Positions 12,271 through 23,807 of a stretch of DNA of 64,000 nucleotides are shown one piece after another. The stretch comes from Malus domestica (taxonomy: Eukaryota > Streptophyta > Magnoliopsida > Rosales > Rosaceae). The DNA lies in contig NC_091674.1 in the NCBI RefSeq assembly GCF_042453785.1, forward strand, positions 3,402,001 through 3,466,000, in the 5' to 3' direction. How positions within the stretch are numbered: the stretch's first letter is position 1; every line of letters starts with the position of its first letter. Below the pieces are notes generated by a model. The model ran no database searches, had not been told where the DNA came from, and saw only the letters and a program-made list of their open reading frames with translations. A program made the translations under genes and the position numbers.

Positions 12271-12632
12271 TTTTTAGCCAAAATGGTCTCTAAGATTTGT
12301 ATAACTCATCACTTTGGTTCCTGGGATTTGAAATCAATAGAAGTGGTCCTTGAGTTTTTCCACCATCAATCATTTTGGTCATTTCATGAAAAATTATATT
12401 AAATAAGGACCAAAATAACAAAAATACTCTCAATTTCATAAACAATGGACCAAATAATTTGACAAAAATTGAAGAAATTTTTGTTATTTTAGCCTTATTT
12501 AATGGAGATTTTTCATGGAATGACCAAAATGATTGATTGTGGACAAATTCAGAGACTACCTCTATTGATTTCAAATATCAAGAACCAAAGTGAAGAGTTA
12601 TGCAAATTTTAATGACCAATTTGACTAAAAAA
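12271..12632. mobile_element. Fold-back MITE, copy 1
   Basis: 362 bp with very long inverted arms. The left arm begins TTTTTAGCCAAAATGGTC and the right arm, as reverse complement, begins TTTTTAGTCAAATTGGTC; the arms pair for more than 80 bp. The same element recurs at 15636-15955, 35813-36157 and 51031-51392. No ORF. A clear target duplication could not be defined. Confidence 0.75.
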
Positions 12633-12866
12633 CCTTTCACGACCCCTGTTTTTCTCTTTGTGATGCAACTCTTTTTTTAGCGTTTAAATTAAATAGATTC
12701 AAGGAAAATTAAGAGGCAAAAAAAAAAAAAAAAACAAACAAACATGTGAGTTGGTGGAGAATGCTAAAATCATTTTTCTTTTTTAATATCTCATTACATA
12801 ACCATCATTTATTGAACGGGAAACATTCAAAAACTTACTGCCTTCAAGAAAAGGTTATACAGACAA

Positions 12867-15230
12867 TCATAATACTAGAACCCTCACGCCCTTCATCTGA
12901 TCCTCATGACTTTTCGTTGCACAGTTGCTGACTTCGGCTTGAAATGCACTTTGGACATCGGAGCATAACCATGCACCCGAACCGGACGTAGTCTCCTGGT
13001 AGTTAATGCCTTCTGCCGGAAATTTGATAAGGCGCTGGAGGAACTGCGGGACTGGCGGAGTACCGATGTCCGAAACGCCCTCAAGAATTTGAACCACCTG
13101 CCGCATTGTTGGCCTATCCTTCTCATCTTCTTGAATGCACCAACAAGCCACTTTGCACACTCTACTTAGTTCATCTCCATCAGCTTGGCCTTCCAACCTG
13201 CAATCTAACACGGCGAAAAGATCTTCCACTTTATTAACTGCGTTAGCGAGCCACAAAGGACGGAAGTTTTCAACCCCGTTATCTAACCCTTCCATGTTTC
13301 TCCTCCCTGATATGACCTCAATCAGCAGCATGCCATAGCTAAAGACATCGGCTTTTGGTGTGATGGCTTCACCCGAAAACCATTCTGGTGCGAGATAGCC
13401 CACAGTTCCCCTCATGGTTGTTAAAACCCGGCTGTGGTGTCTCCCCAAGAGTTTTGCAAGACCAAAATCCGCCAATTTGGGACTGTATTCTGAATCCAAC
13501 AAGATGTTCTCTGGCTTAACATCGCAGTGTATTATGCAGTCTCTGCATTCTTCATGGAGGTAAGCCAATCCTCTCGCAATCCCTACTGCAATGTGATATC
13601 TAGCCTTCCAATCCAACACTATTGGGTTGTTTCCAAGTAGAAGAGAATGCAGAGAACCATTTGGCATGTAATCATAAACTAAAAACCTCTTCGAAGCGTT
13701 CGTGCAGAATCCCCGGAGGCGAATAAGATTAATGTGGTGGATTGCGCCGATAGTTCCCACTTCAGCACGAAATTGTTTCTCTCCCTGGTTCATACTTTTC
13801 AGCTCTTTCACTGCTATGGCTGTTGAGTTAGGCAACATCCCCTTGAATACAGAACCAAAGGCTCCTTCCCCGAGTTTTTCGGAGAAGTTGTTTGTTGCTC
13901 TTCTTAAATCTCTATGCTTGTAAAGCACCAAAAAATCGTCCGTAGTCACAAATGCTCCTGCTGACCATCTCCTTCTGAAAAATACCACGACAGTGGCAGC
14001 ACTTAAGATGGAAAAGAACCCTGCAATTACTCCAATCACAATCCAAGTGGTCTTTCTCTTCATCTCACTTGTAGAATCCACAATCCGGATATTCAATCCT
14101 GTGACGAATGGAGGATAACTTATGGAATGAGATTCGGAGGTTGCCACTATATCATATAGATCCCCTATCCACATGTAACACCGACCACTATCGAAAGAAT
14201 TATAAGTAAAGCCAGTGCATGAGCAGTTTATTAAGCATTCTAATCTGCATTGATCAATGCTCACATAGAAATTTTCCTTAAAGTTTTTATTGTATCGTTT
14301 TTCAACATCAGTTAACGTCAAAAATGAGTAACTTTCCCCTGGGCTGCAGTGAAAAGGAGTTTTCCTCACACAACCATCTGAGTAGTCCTCTAGTTTCCAA
14401 TTTTCCCTGACTTTGGGTTCAAATCCTTTGAGGCAACCACAACGAGGAGAGCTCTGCTGGTGGCAAATACTAAAAGCACCACACGACCCCTGGACCGCAC
14501 ACTGGTCCGATGGTTCAACAGAAAGCAAAGTCCATCCCCTAAAGCCTTGGTCCCAGGCATAAAACTTGAGTTGACCATTGATTTCTATTGTGCCTCTAGT
14601 AAAGGTATCAGGATAGGAAGATATACTATAAGGCAAAGGTATTTCATCTAACTCAAAAGAAAAAGGACCAAGTGCAGGGTTTTTCGAGTTTCTCCAGGGT
14701 GTAAGAACTTGTTTTCTCTTGGTACGATTATTGTATCCAAGCTCAGCACCCGGCAGCCAAGTATTTGTCAGGTAATCGAAACTCTGCCATTTAACAACAG
14801 ATGAATTAAATGCATCTGTTATGACAAAGTTCCCATTGTCAAGAAGCTTTGCTAAAGCAGAATTAGAGGCCATTGATCTTGAATTCGTCGACCATATTGC
14901 AACTCTGGAGGGGCTAGTTAAGGTCAAGTTTCCATTTTCGACAAGCTCTAATACTGAAAGTTTCGGTTCAGAAACAGGTTGTTGTCTGTTTGCAACCCAA
15001 ACTACTGTTCGATTGGCCAGATTTTTGTACCAAATGCCTATGTAATAGTTTTGAGAATTACCTGGTGTGAAGAAACCGAGCTCAAATTTTCCACCTGGAG
15101 AGGTGATTGTTTGGCTGCCGGAGAGAGATTGGCCTGGAGAGATGGTGACAGACGCCATGGACATACAAGCAGTGAAGGCAAGGCATAACAAAAATCTCAA
15201 TATACATGATACACCAGAGTTCGTATCCAT
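12867..15230 (-). CDS. G-type lectin S-receptor-like Ser/Thr kinase (At2g19130-like), copy 1
   Basis: Predicted plasma-membrane receptor kinase of 787 aa, intronless. The chosen start (15230) puts a hydrophobic signal peptide (about 1-27) at the N-terminus. The frame stays open to 15302 (811 aa), but that extra leader would mask the signal. Order of domains: B-lectin (about 30-150), S-locus glycoprotein/EGF-like cysteines (about 245-290), PAN/apple (about 290-390), one membrane segment (about 396-418), kinase (about 453-718). Kinase landmarks are the LGEGAFGSV loop, AVKELK (Lys475), HCD in place of HRD (Asp570), DFG (588-590) and APE. HCD makes it a non-RD kinase, a class common among immune receptors. 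The ligand is unknown. It lies in a tandem array with 27130-28647 and 39716-42064. Confidence 0.92.
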   Translation of the reverse strand: MDTNSGVSCILRFLLCLAFTACMSMASVTISPGQSLSGSQTITSPGGKFELGFFTPGNSQNYYIGIWYKNLANRTVVWVANRQQPVSEPKLSVLELVENGNLTLTSPSRVAIWSTNSRSMASNSALAKLLDNGNFVITDAFNSSVVKWQSFDYLTNTWLPGAELGYNNRTKRKQVLTPWRNSKNPALGPFSFELDEIPLPYSISSYPDTFTRGTIEINGQLKFYAWDQGFRGWTLLSVEPSDQCAVQGSCGAFSICHQQSSPRCGCLKGFEPKVRENWKLEDYSDGCVRKTPFHCSPGESYSFLTLTDVEKRYNKNFKENFYVSIDQCRLECLINCSCTGFTYNSFDSGRCYMWIGDLYDIVATSESHSISYPPFVTGLNIRIVDSTSEMKRKTTWIVIGVIAGFFSILSAATVVVFFRRRWSAGAFVTTDDFLVLYKHRDLRRATNNFSEKLGEGAFGSVFKGMLPNSTAIAVKELKSMNQGEKQFRAEVGTIGAIHHINLIRLRGFCTNASKRFLVYDYMPNGSLHSLLLGNNPIVLDWKARYHIAVGIARGLAYLHEECRDCIIHCDVKPENILLDSEYSPKLADFGLAKLLGRHHSRVLTTMRGTVGYLAPEWFSGEAITPKADVFSYGMLLIEVISGRRNMEGLDNGVENFRPLWLANAVNKVEDLFAVLDCRLEGQADGDELSRVCKVACWCIQEDEKDRPTMRQVVQILEGVSDIGTPPVPQFLQRLIKFPAEGINYQETTSGSGAWLCSDVQSAFQAEVSNCATKSHEDQMKGVRVLVL

Positions 15231-15363
15231 CACTTGATAATATTGCAACAAAGAGTTAGATTGCTGCATCAAAACATAGTAATCTGACTTACAAGTCAAC
15301 AAAGGAACAGCCTAACAGTAATGAACTACACCAAGTAATGAACGGAGAGTTGGATTGCTGCAA

Positions 15364-15505
15364 AGAGTCATATAATATGGAGTCAAACTTTGGTCTTTGT
15401 CTTGTCTTGTCTTTATTAATTAATTAGACTAATGCAGAGAGTCATATAATATGGAGTCAAACTTTGGTCTTTGTCTTGTCTTTATTAATTAATTAGAATA
15501 AAATT
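15364..15505. repeat. 74-bp tandem duplication in the upstream region of kinase copy 1
   Basis: The block starting AGAGTCATATAATATGG occurs at 15364 and again at 15438, each followed by the same AAACTTTGGTCTTTGTC stretch. It lies about 130-275 bp upstream of the start codon, so it may fall in the promoter. The other two units carry no duplicate here. Confidence 0.85.
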
Positions 15506-15635
15506 TAAATATTGGCGCACAATTTTAACATCGTGTGGGACAATAAGGGTTAAATATATTTTTTGCAGTTTCTCTCTAAAGGCGATGCTGTATGTTTTGG
15601 AGATATGTTATTTGTCCGAAGTTGATACTCTTCGT

Positions 15636-15955
15636 TTTTTAGCTAAAATAGTTTCTAAGATTAGTATAATTCTTAATTTTAATCTTTGATGTTAAAAATC
15701 AATATGAGTGATCCTTAAGTTTGTATATCGTAAATCATTTTGATCATTCCATAAAAAAAGCTGTCAATATCATTATTAAGTGGAAGAGTTGGTTTGAGAT
15801 AAATACCCTTAAAAGTCATGTGAAAATTTAACAAGAATATTAATAGTTTTCACAGGATGATCAAAATGATTTATGATTGACAAACTCAATGATCACTTTT
15901 ATCTATTTTCATTGTCAAAAATAAAAGTAAAAAATTATGTCAATCTCAAAGCTCT
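15636..15955. mobile_element. Fold-back MITE, copy 2 (eroded)
   Basis: Related to 12271-12632 by its left end TTTTTAGCTAAAATAG and the internal TTTTGATCATTCC motif. The right end is eroded. It is shared with 35813-36157 at the matching place in the duplicated unit, so it was probably present before the units separated. Confidence 0.65.
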
Positions 15956-16100
15956 AAGTCCAATGCAAATATTCACTTCTATGTTTTCCTTTTGACGTTT
16001 AAGCATGTACGCAAGAGAAATGTAAACAAAATATTGCAGCTGATGGGCTTGCAAACCCCCTTAAGCTTTAAGTCTTACTTTGGGCTGTAATATTTTTCTA

Positions 16101-16273
16101 AGGAAAATTAATGAAAATAGCTTGAAAATTTTGAATTTTAACAATAAGGACAAAATAAAGGGTAAAGTGAATGGTACCAAGTTTGACTTTTTAGTGTAAA
16201 AATGTGGTTTTTCGTTGAAGTGAACAATACCGCGGGTTTTTCGTTAAAACTCCCGTTTTTCGTTAAAACTCCC
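16101..16273. mobile_element. 173-bp MITE with 9-bp target duplication
   Basis: It is flanked by ATTTTTCTA at 16092-16100 and 16274-16282. The matching place in the other units (about 43990-44002 and 36428-36441) has a single ATTTTTCTA, which is a true empty site. Its ends AGGAAAATTAATGAAA and GTTAAAACTCCC form weak inverted repeats. A 9-bp duplication suggests Mutator-type mobilisation. The 3' end carries a short tandem repeat of TTTTTCGTTAAAACTCCC. A second copy is at 49781-49930. Confidence 0.8.
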
Positions 16274-16606
16274 ATTTTTCTACCCTTCCTTCCATGCTTG
16301 GGTTAATCAAAATAAGAATGTGACAAGAACTACAGCCAACATTCACAGATTAATTTGTCATCGAATATCGGCAGGGACTTGAGCATGTGGAATTCCAAAA
16401 GTCTGAGAAAGCCTAGTGCAAGCAGTTCAGCCATGGCACTACGGGAAACTCATGTTCATTTAAAGGACCGTGTCATCCATATGTCCACTCAGACAACTAG
16501 GCAAGACCGCCTTTGTATTCAGAACCACACTAGCTTGATTTCACCAATCTCATATAGACGGTTCACTTGGTTGTGTGTGGGTCTACGAATAGCATTATCT
16601 CGGTAG

Positions 16607-17704
16607 TGTTTGGGCCCAAAATACTGGTTTGGGCCGAGTTTATTCTTGGCCCAAAGGTCGTGCTTAAGAGTCGCTCGAGGTCGTCCGGCTCATGGGCCAC
16701 ATAGTTAAGGCTTGTCATGTCCCATTGGGAATCCATGGGATGTGGGTGAGTCCTATTACGAGAAGGAGTTTCGACATGATAAGGATGTTGAAGTTCGGGA
16801 TTGAATGTGGCCTGATAAAGGGTTGAGTTCAAAGTCCTTGTAGGAGTAGGACTGGCCGAGATAAGGTTGGATCGGAGAGAGGAGTTCTAATCCGAGAATG
16901 GTTGTGATTCGATCGGAAGCAGGTTAGCTATTATAAATAGAATGAGGAGGACATCATTCAAGCCCCCTCCAATTCAACACACAAACTGCCCTGCGCAAAC
17001 CCTCACTCTACACGAAACCTCTCAACAACCTTGAGATTTTTATTTTCTTTTTCCGCCAACACATCTTCAGTTTGGATAAACAGCACTGTTGTCGTAGAAT
17101 CAGCCAACCGCGGAGCATCTTTAGTTTGGATAAACAGCACTGCGTCGAGGCCGACTGGTTACCTATCCAAGTCTCGGTCGAAAAGGATTTTCGAATCCTT
17201 TGACATAGGTCATCTCATTAGCCTTATCGGCGAAGCGAGGTGTTACTAGGGCTCGGCACATTGCATGTCGAGTTGTTTTATGATTGGATACTCACAAGTA
17301 GGCTTTAGAGTTCGACATTCTGATGGCCGAACCACATTTACCATCAAGACATATATCTGTTTTGAGTATCTGTGCCCCTATACTCTAGTTTTGATTCGAC
17401 ATGCTTATACTCTTACAAATATAATCACTGTGACCGAATCCGACGCCGACAATTTGTGAACTTCACAGGACTAGTAGCCTTGTCTTTAGGCTGTAAAACC
17501 CAAAGGCCGGGACGTGTTCCTTCCTCGGCCACAGTGGCAAGATCGAGAAGTCAGTCGCGCGCTCAACGCAACATCAACACATTTTACTCCTCGGCCGAAC
17601 TCGGCCGAATAGTTGGCACGCCCCGCATCAACCGAATGACGTAGTTAGCTCATTAGTTACTCGGCCTGCGCGCCACATAGGCTTGGTAGTTTTTAGGGTC
17701 AACA
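16607..17704. mobile_element. Solo LTR (1098 bp)
   Basis: Begins TGTTTGGGCCC and ends GGGTCAACA, with TGTT/AACA terminal inverted repeats. It is flanked by the perfect 5-bp duplication GGTAG (16602-16606 and 17705-17709). A TATAAATA box lies at about 16932-16939. The paralogous sites at about 44335-44360 and 10825-10850 lack it. There is no internal region, so it is the product of LTR-LTR recombination. Small ORFs inside (17031-17249, 17265-17644) are not genes. Confidence 0.9.
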
Positions 17705-17989
17705 GGTAGACACAAGAATTTCTTCGATAGTATCCTCTGTGAGTACATTGATTCTAGCTAACAATCCCAATGAAAAGAATATACTGAGAACAAATTTAAT
17801 TCATGCAACTACACCTGAAGGTCAACAATATATAACAAGCACATATAGATTTTAAATCTATGGTACCTGAAATCCGCATTCAAATTGCATAAACGTATTA
17901 TCATTTGCATCGATGTCAAACATATATTATCTTATTGAAACAACAGATTCAGACCTAAGGACCTAAGGTCCTAATGTCCTAGGGAAAAA

Positions 17990-18293
17990 ATGGTTACCAA
18001 TGCCTGAAGTGCCTAACTTTTGTGAAAAGAAGTGAAACTCCGTACTTTTTATAGCAGTCTATAGTATCTCATCTCTAATGCTCCCACCGGGTTATGCAAT
18101 TACTCGAACTCGGCTTTCACAGGCTTCTTCCACTGCATCTTTCCATGCAGCGTGCATACGACATTGATCTCATTAAGCTTCCGCTTGCACTCTATTCTTA
18201 AATAACATAAACAAAAGTTAATGCATGAGCTAGTAATTACCGATTGGGAAGAATGCATCGCTGGCCAAAGCTGCACCCTTGACCTCTTCTCCA
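17990..18293 (-). pseudogene. PURH 3'-end pseudogene fragment
   Basis: Corresponds to the last exon, last intron and part of exon 11 of the intact gene at 44673-49239. Damage in the last exon: the Glu codon of the IAEPGG motif is now a stop, a small deletion follows IRD, and the natural TGA stop has become TGG. Because only the 3' end exists, it never had a promoter here. It marks how far the segmental duplication reached into the neighbouring gene. Confidence 0.88.
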
Positions 18294-18375
18294 TTTATTG
18301 CGTTTTGTTATTGCGACTTTAAAAATATCATCTTGCACTTCTCTCTATACAAATTTTTCCTTGTAATTTCATATG

Positions 18376-21300
18376 CACCACAAAAAATATGAGCAATGCA
18401 CACAATAAATTATATGTGCCCTTTGAGGTCAAAGAGCACCAACATATGTACCCATAGACCAATAGCAACAGTACAGCTACTATCTTAGGGTCTGTGCCCT
18501 CTATGGGCGTCACCATTTCTAAAAGGGCACAATAATGTATGTTGTGCTGAAAAGTGTAAGCACAAATAAAGGTCCATTTGTGCCCAGTTCTAACAAAATT
18601 GTCAAATGGCTGCTGCCACCCATGTTAGCACATTTGTTGTTATTGTGCCCAATATGTCAACTATTTATAAAAAAAACAAATTAAAAACTGAAATCACCTA
18701 CAAATTGAGATTGAGGCTAAACAAAAAATTATTTTTTCATTAAATTAAAACAGCACACAACCACAAGCATCTATAATATTACAATTTACAAAGATATTCA
18801 CAACCATTATATATAAAAACAACTAGAATTTTACATGTTATATCCCCAACTAAAATAAAACTAAAATTATAAGGGTTTTAAGTGAATATCGGTTCTCTCA
18901 GGAATAAGAACATCAAATATTAAGGTTTTAAGTGAACCTGCACAGTTCTTTTCTCATATTCGAGTCGGAAACCTGGTCAGGGGTGGCTTTGGTGGTTGAT
19001 GGGTTTCAATGTGGCCATCGCATATAGAGAGGGAAAATTTGATTGCCTGCTTCTGAACAATTGGGTCGTTTTGAATGGCCCCGCCAAGTACCCCAAGCAT
19101 CCATTTTTCTTGTACCTGCATCACCATGATCAAGCTCTCCTATAACCGTAGCAACTTCTCCATTCAAATCTGACCCTAAATCATAAAAAAAAATATAAAA
19201 AAATTCAACATATAAAGAAAAGGTCAGTACGTATGATTCGAGTTCAAGCTGCTCAGGGTCACCGAAGATGTTAAGTTTATTCATCATTGCTCGATCACTC
19301 TTGTTAATTTTCTTTTTCGTTTCGTTTTGTTTTGGCTTTTCTTTAACAACGTAGGCACACAAAACCAATCAAATTCATTCACCTACATAAGCCACAAAAG
19401 TATGAATATTTTGTTTCAAATTTCAATCCCAAAAAACAAAACCAATCAAATTCATTCACCAATTGATGCACCACTCAACTTTATAACTCAATCCCTATTA
19501 TTGCACACAAATTCTTGACTTTTAACACAAAGCCCACCTCCAATTCCACATAGCAAAAGCTAGGCAATCAATCATTTCAATCCTAACTAAAACTTTAACA
19601 CAATTATAACCGAAACAACTCTAATCACTTTACCAAAAAAAAAAAAATAGAAAGTTGATGTACCTGTAATACGAAACTAGCTGAAGTGAAGAACATAACG
19701 ATTTGTTCTTTGCTGCTCAAATTTGTAGAGTGAGAGAAAGTACCCAGAACCAAAGTCATATTAGAGTTGAGAAATTGGAATTTATTAGAATTAGGGATTC
19801 ATTAATACAACTATGCCTCAACCTAATTCTATTTTTTTTTCATTTGGCCTAAAATAGAAAAAACCAAAAACTTCAAGTTAAAAAATTAGAGAAATAAATC
19901 TGAAATTTTAGAGAGACAAAGTGAGGAGAAAGATATAGGCGGAGGACCTTGAGCAAGGAGTCCATTGACAGCTTCGTTGGGGAGGACCTGAGCGCAGTTT
20001 TTCACAATCTCATTTAAGCTTTGCACCAAAAATTAAAAGCAACATATCATGATTGAAGAACACAGCAGCTGAAGAGCACTGCCACAGTTCCATCAAGTAA
20101 CATGACCAGTATAGCAAAGCAAGAGGGAAATATGGGGTCCTCAACTCAGGCTCGAGTGAAGAAGCAGAGCTGGAAGACGCCGCCGCAGTTCAAGGTGGAG
20201 CTGGACGGGTTCAACTGCTCTAAGACTCTCCTGTCTCGTTAATTACAGCAAGTTGAGGTAGGTGGAAAAATGATAAGAATGGTGACGGAGGTGAGAAGAT
20301 GATAGGACGGAGGCGAGACCGTTGGTGTTATGGGTCACCGAAAGAGCAGATCGACTTCATCACCAGCTCAAGCCTCATCACCCATCGACACCACTACTAC
20401 TTCTCTCTTCGTCGTTTTGTACGTCGCTCTCATACCTGCAAAACACACAAAAGCCGAACAAAATCATATGTTTCTTAGATCTGAAATTAAAGAAATTTGG
20501 CTATGAATTTGTAGAAACTAACTTGAGGATCGGAAAGATGATGGGAAGAGGATTATGAAGGTATAATTTGACGGTCTGTGGTGACAAGTGGAAGGCGGCG
20601 CTATTGCCTGAAATATAAGAAGGATACGGGAAGGAGAGTGAAGGGGAATGAAGAGACAGGATGAAGGGAAGAAAGAGAAGACTAATAACCTTTTTTCATC
20701 TTCAAGTTTTTCATTTTTTTTTTTTGTTATTTTGCACAAAAGGCACAATTATTTTTATACATGCCGTTTGAAATCTAAAAAGTATATAGTACAAATAATT
20801 CAAAATGTACATTTGATTTAAATATATACCAAATATTAGGGCATAAAATGTAATACCAAACGTTTGGGCCAAAAAAATAACTTTTATTTAAATATATTTA
20901 ATCATAAAATACAAAACTATGTACGTTACCATGAGGTTAGAGTTGTGTGGCCCATGATTTGTGATACTTGGGTGTGTAGCTCTTGGCAGACTGTCCTCAC
21001 TTAAAATCACTTTTTGAAATTTGGAGTGGAAGATTCATGGTGTCCTCAGTTAAAATCACTTTTGAAAACTTGGCGTGAGTGATTCATGGTGCTTTTCAAT
21101 TGAACCAACATTTGACTTTGGGTTTCTTGGCTTGTCATTGAACAATTGATTAGAGAAAATATTTTGGACCTCATTAATTCTAGAAAAAATTGCAGAGGAA
21201 AGTTTGGAGATAGAAGAGAGGTTTGTAACAATGTTAATCCTTGAGAAACATGCATGTTATTGGTAGCCTTTGTAAAGGCACAAAGTCATTTTGTCACACA

Positions 21301-21565
21301 TAATATATTTAATTAATAAAAGTTTCATTATTATAAATATGGACACATGCAATTGTGCTTATAAATCATATTTATAGCACAAAAAGTTTTTCATGCCTGT
21401 TCATGTGCCCAATAATGTGTTTGTGTCCATTTTCTTTTACATTGGGCACAATATATGGTGCCCTTTATTGAATGTGCACTTCACCACCTTATTCTTATTC
21501 AAACACACACAAACTTCTCATTTGTGTCCTTAATTTTGTACCCAAAGCCCATTTTTCTTGTAGTG
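18376..21565. mobile_element. CACTA (En/Spm-type) non-autonomous element
   Basis: The right end, read on the minus strand, is CACTACAAGAAAAATGGGC. The left end is a decayed CACCACAAAAAATATGAGC. A 3-bp target duplication ATG flanks both sides (18373-18375 and 21566-21568). Both subterminal regions are rich in GGGCACA/TGTGCCC motifs, a usual trait of the superfamily. No transposase was recognised. The interior includes GC-richer patches (about 18960-19160 and 19940-20330) that look like captured gene pieces, for example a minus-strand reading LNEIVKNCAQVLPNEAV near 19960-20020. I cannot name their source. Confidence 0.7.
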
Positions 21566-21801
21566 ATGTTTTGAGTGCAGGTTGACCTTGATTGCATATG
21601 CATGATTACGGCTCTAATGACTACAATTCATGAGTGCGAGTTAGGATTGATCAAGATTCATTTTTGTAGGTTTGAAAAAAAATGAACTCTTCGTTTGAAG
21701 ATCAACCTAGTAAATAATAAGACAAATCTGAAACAGTTTGGACATCTAGTTGTCGTGAAAGAAATAGACGAACATTATATTTCAAGAAAGTACAAATGAT
21801 A

Positions 21802-22448
21802 CAACAACAACAACAACAACAAAGCCTTTTCCCACTAAGTGGGGTCGGCTATGTGAATCCTAGAACGCCATTGCGCTCGGTTTTGTGTCATGTCCTCCGT
21901 TCGATCCAAGTACTCTAAGTCTTTTCTTAGAGTCTCTTCTAAAGTTTTCCTAGGTCTTCCTCTATCCCTTCGGCCCTGCACCTCTGTCCCGTAGTCACAT
22001 CTTCGAACCGGAGCGTCAGTCGGCCTTCTTTGCCCATGTCCAAATCACCGGAACCGATTTTCTCTCATCTTTCCTTCAATTTCGGCTACTCCTACTTTAC
22101 CTCGGATATCCTCATGCCCAATCTTATCCTTTCTCGTGTGCCCACACATCCCACGAAGCATCCTCATCTCCGCTACACCCATTTTGTGTACGTGTTGATG
22201 CTTCACCGTCCAACATTCTGTGCCATACAACATCGTTGGCCTTATTGTCGTCCTATAAAATTTTCCCTTGAGCTTCAGTGGCCTACGACGGTCACATAAC
22301 ACGCCGGATGCACTCTTACACTTCATCCGTCCAGGTCGTATTCTATGGTTGAGATCTCCATCTAATTCTCCGTTCTCTTGCAAGATAGATCCTAGGCAGC
22401 AAAAACGGTCGCTTTTTGTGATCTTCGCTAGATTGCTCCGGTCATTAG
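21802..22448 (-). mobile_element. RTE-clade LINE 3' fragment
   Basis: On the minus strand this encodes the C-terminal part of an RTE-type reverse transcriptase protein: GSILQENGELDGD, then LYGTECW, then MLRGMCGHTR. It ends in a (TTG)n tail (plus-strand CAACAACAAC at 21802-21822), the usual RTE 3' end. It is 5'-truncated near 22448, where unrelated sequence begins. A 154-codon frame (22045-22509) is still open but lacks the catalytic core. Confidence 0.85.
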
Positions 22449-23807
22449 TGTGGATAAGTATATAAATGAATAGAGATAGGAAAGCAAACACAAGATGTAC
22501 GTGGTTCACCCAGATTGGCTACGTCCACGGAATAGAAGAGTTCTCATTAATTGTGAAGGGTTTACACAAGTACATAGGTTCAAGCTCTCCTTTAGTGAGT
22601 ACAAGTGAATGATTTAGTACAAATGACATTAGGAAATATTGTGAGAGAATGATCTCGTAATCACGAAACTTCTAAGTATCGGAGTGTGGTATCGTCTTGA
22701 CTTGCCTTATCTGTCTCATAAGTAGATGTGGCATCTTCTCTGGAAGTACTCTTCCTCTATCCAGGGGTGGTATCTTTAACTGGTGGAGATGCACAAGGTA
22801 ATGTATCAATTTCACTTGAAGCTTACTTGTAGTTTCAGGCTTGGTCAAGCGCGATACAAACCATGTAGTAGGAGTCTCCCAAGTCGCCGAGCTAGGGGAT
22901 CTGCTGAAAGAGGTGACAGACAAGGTAAGCAATCAGAGCTCCGGCTGATTGTTCACCTTCTCCCCATCTTGCAGCAGCATGAAGGATAAAGAGAAGAAAG
23001 ATGAGAAGAGATGATATGGGATACTTTTGCTTTTGAAGAAGTAACTTTCCACAGGCTTATTCTTGAACTGAGCTGGAGGGTTTTCTGGTTTCCTCCAGAG
23101 CCGACTGAAGAATTTGAGGGTCAAAACAAGTCCATCAAATCTAGAGTACGTTCAACCCTGCTGATATGGGATACTTTTGCTTTTGACAGAGTAATGGATG
23201 TATCGGCACGTGTGCTGTTACGCTTGTCTCCACATGCTTCCTTGTATCCTTCGCACTTGCCCTATCTGTTCCTCAAGCAGATGCGGTATCTTCCCTGGAA
23301 ACATAAGATGTTGAAGATGAGTACTCGAGAGCAATGCCAGGTAAGTAATCAGGTAAGGGGTTCCAGGCAGTCAGTTCCTGGCTGGAAGCTTGATTCCAAG
23401 TGCTGACTGATTGCTCTCTTTCTCCTTGTCTTGCAGGTAACAACAAGGCCAAAGGAAAAGACAGGGAAAAAGCATGATATGGGATACTCTTGCTTTTAAC
23501 CCTGATGATATGAGATATTCTTGCTCTAGTATAGCTTGTTTGCAAAGGTATTATCGGGGGGAAAGAAAGCTGAATATTTCGAAAGGCTTCGTTGGGAGTG
23601 CCCTCTCAAATATGAGGAAGGGTTGAACATTTTTGCAGGTCTGCCTGTCCGTTGGGGATGGAGGTCGACATATATAGGAGTCTCCCTAACAACAAGTAGT
23701 AATGCTATTCCTTTACCCTGCTTGGTCATAGCACGGTAGTGGGAGCTGCCAGCTTCACATGTTTTAACTCTGTCAGAGCACTTTGAAAAAGTGGTCTGTG
23801 CTCTCGA

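Larger units (their letters stand above)
16340..18293. repeat. Duplicated segment: PURH 3' flank and gene end, split by a solo LTR
   Basis: Sequence on both sides of the LTR at 16607-17704 aligns collinearly with 44090-44965. It begins in the spacer, runs through the PURH stop region and ends inside PURH exon 11 at about 18293. The right-hand break is abrupt: after GACCTCTTCTCCA the intact gene continues with GCTTTC, while this copy continues with unrelated TTTATTGCG. Confidence 0.85.

Noticed and set aside
15230..15302. Using the first in-frame ATG of kinase copy 1 (15302), and likewise 42166 in copy 3
   Set aside because: The extra leader residues differ between copies and precede a clear signal peptide; the shared MDT start (15230, 42064) fits the family.
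17031..17644. Small ORFs as host genes
   Set aside because: They lie wholly inside a solo LTR with a perfect target duplication.
22045..22509. 154-codon minus-strand protein as a host gene
   Set aside because: It is the C-terminal end of an RTE LINE protein followed by a (TTG)n tail, and lacks the catalytic domain.
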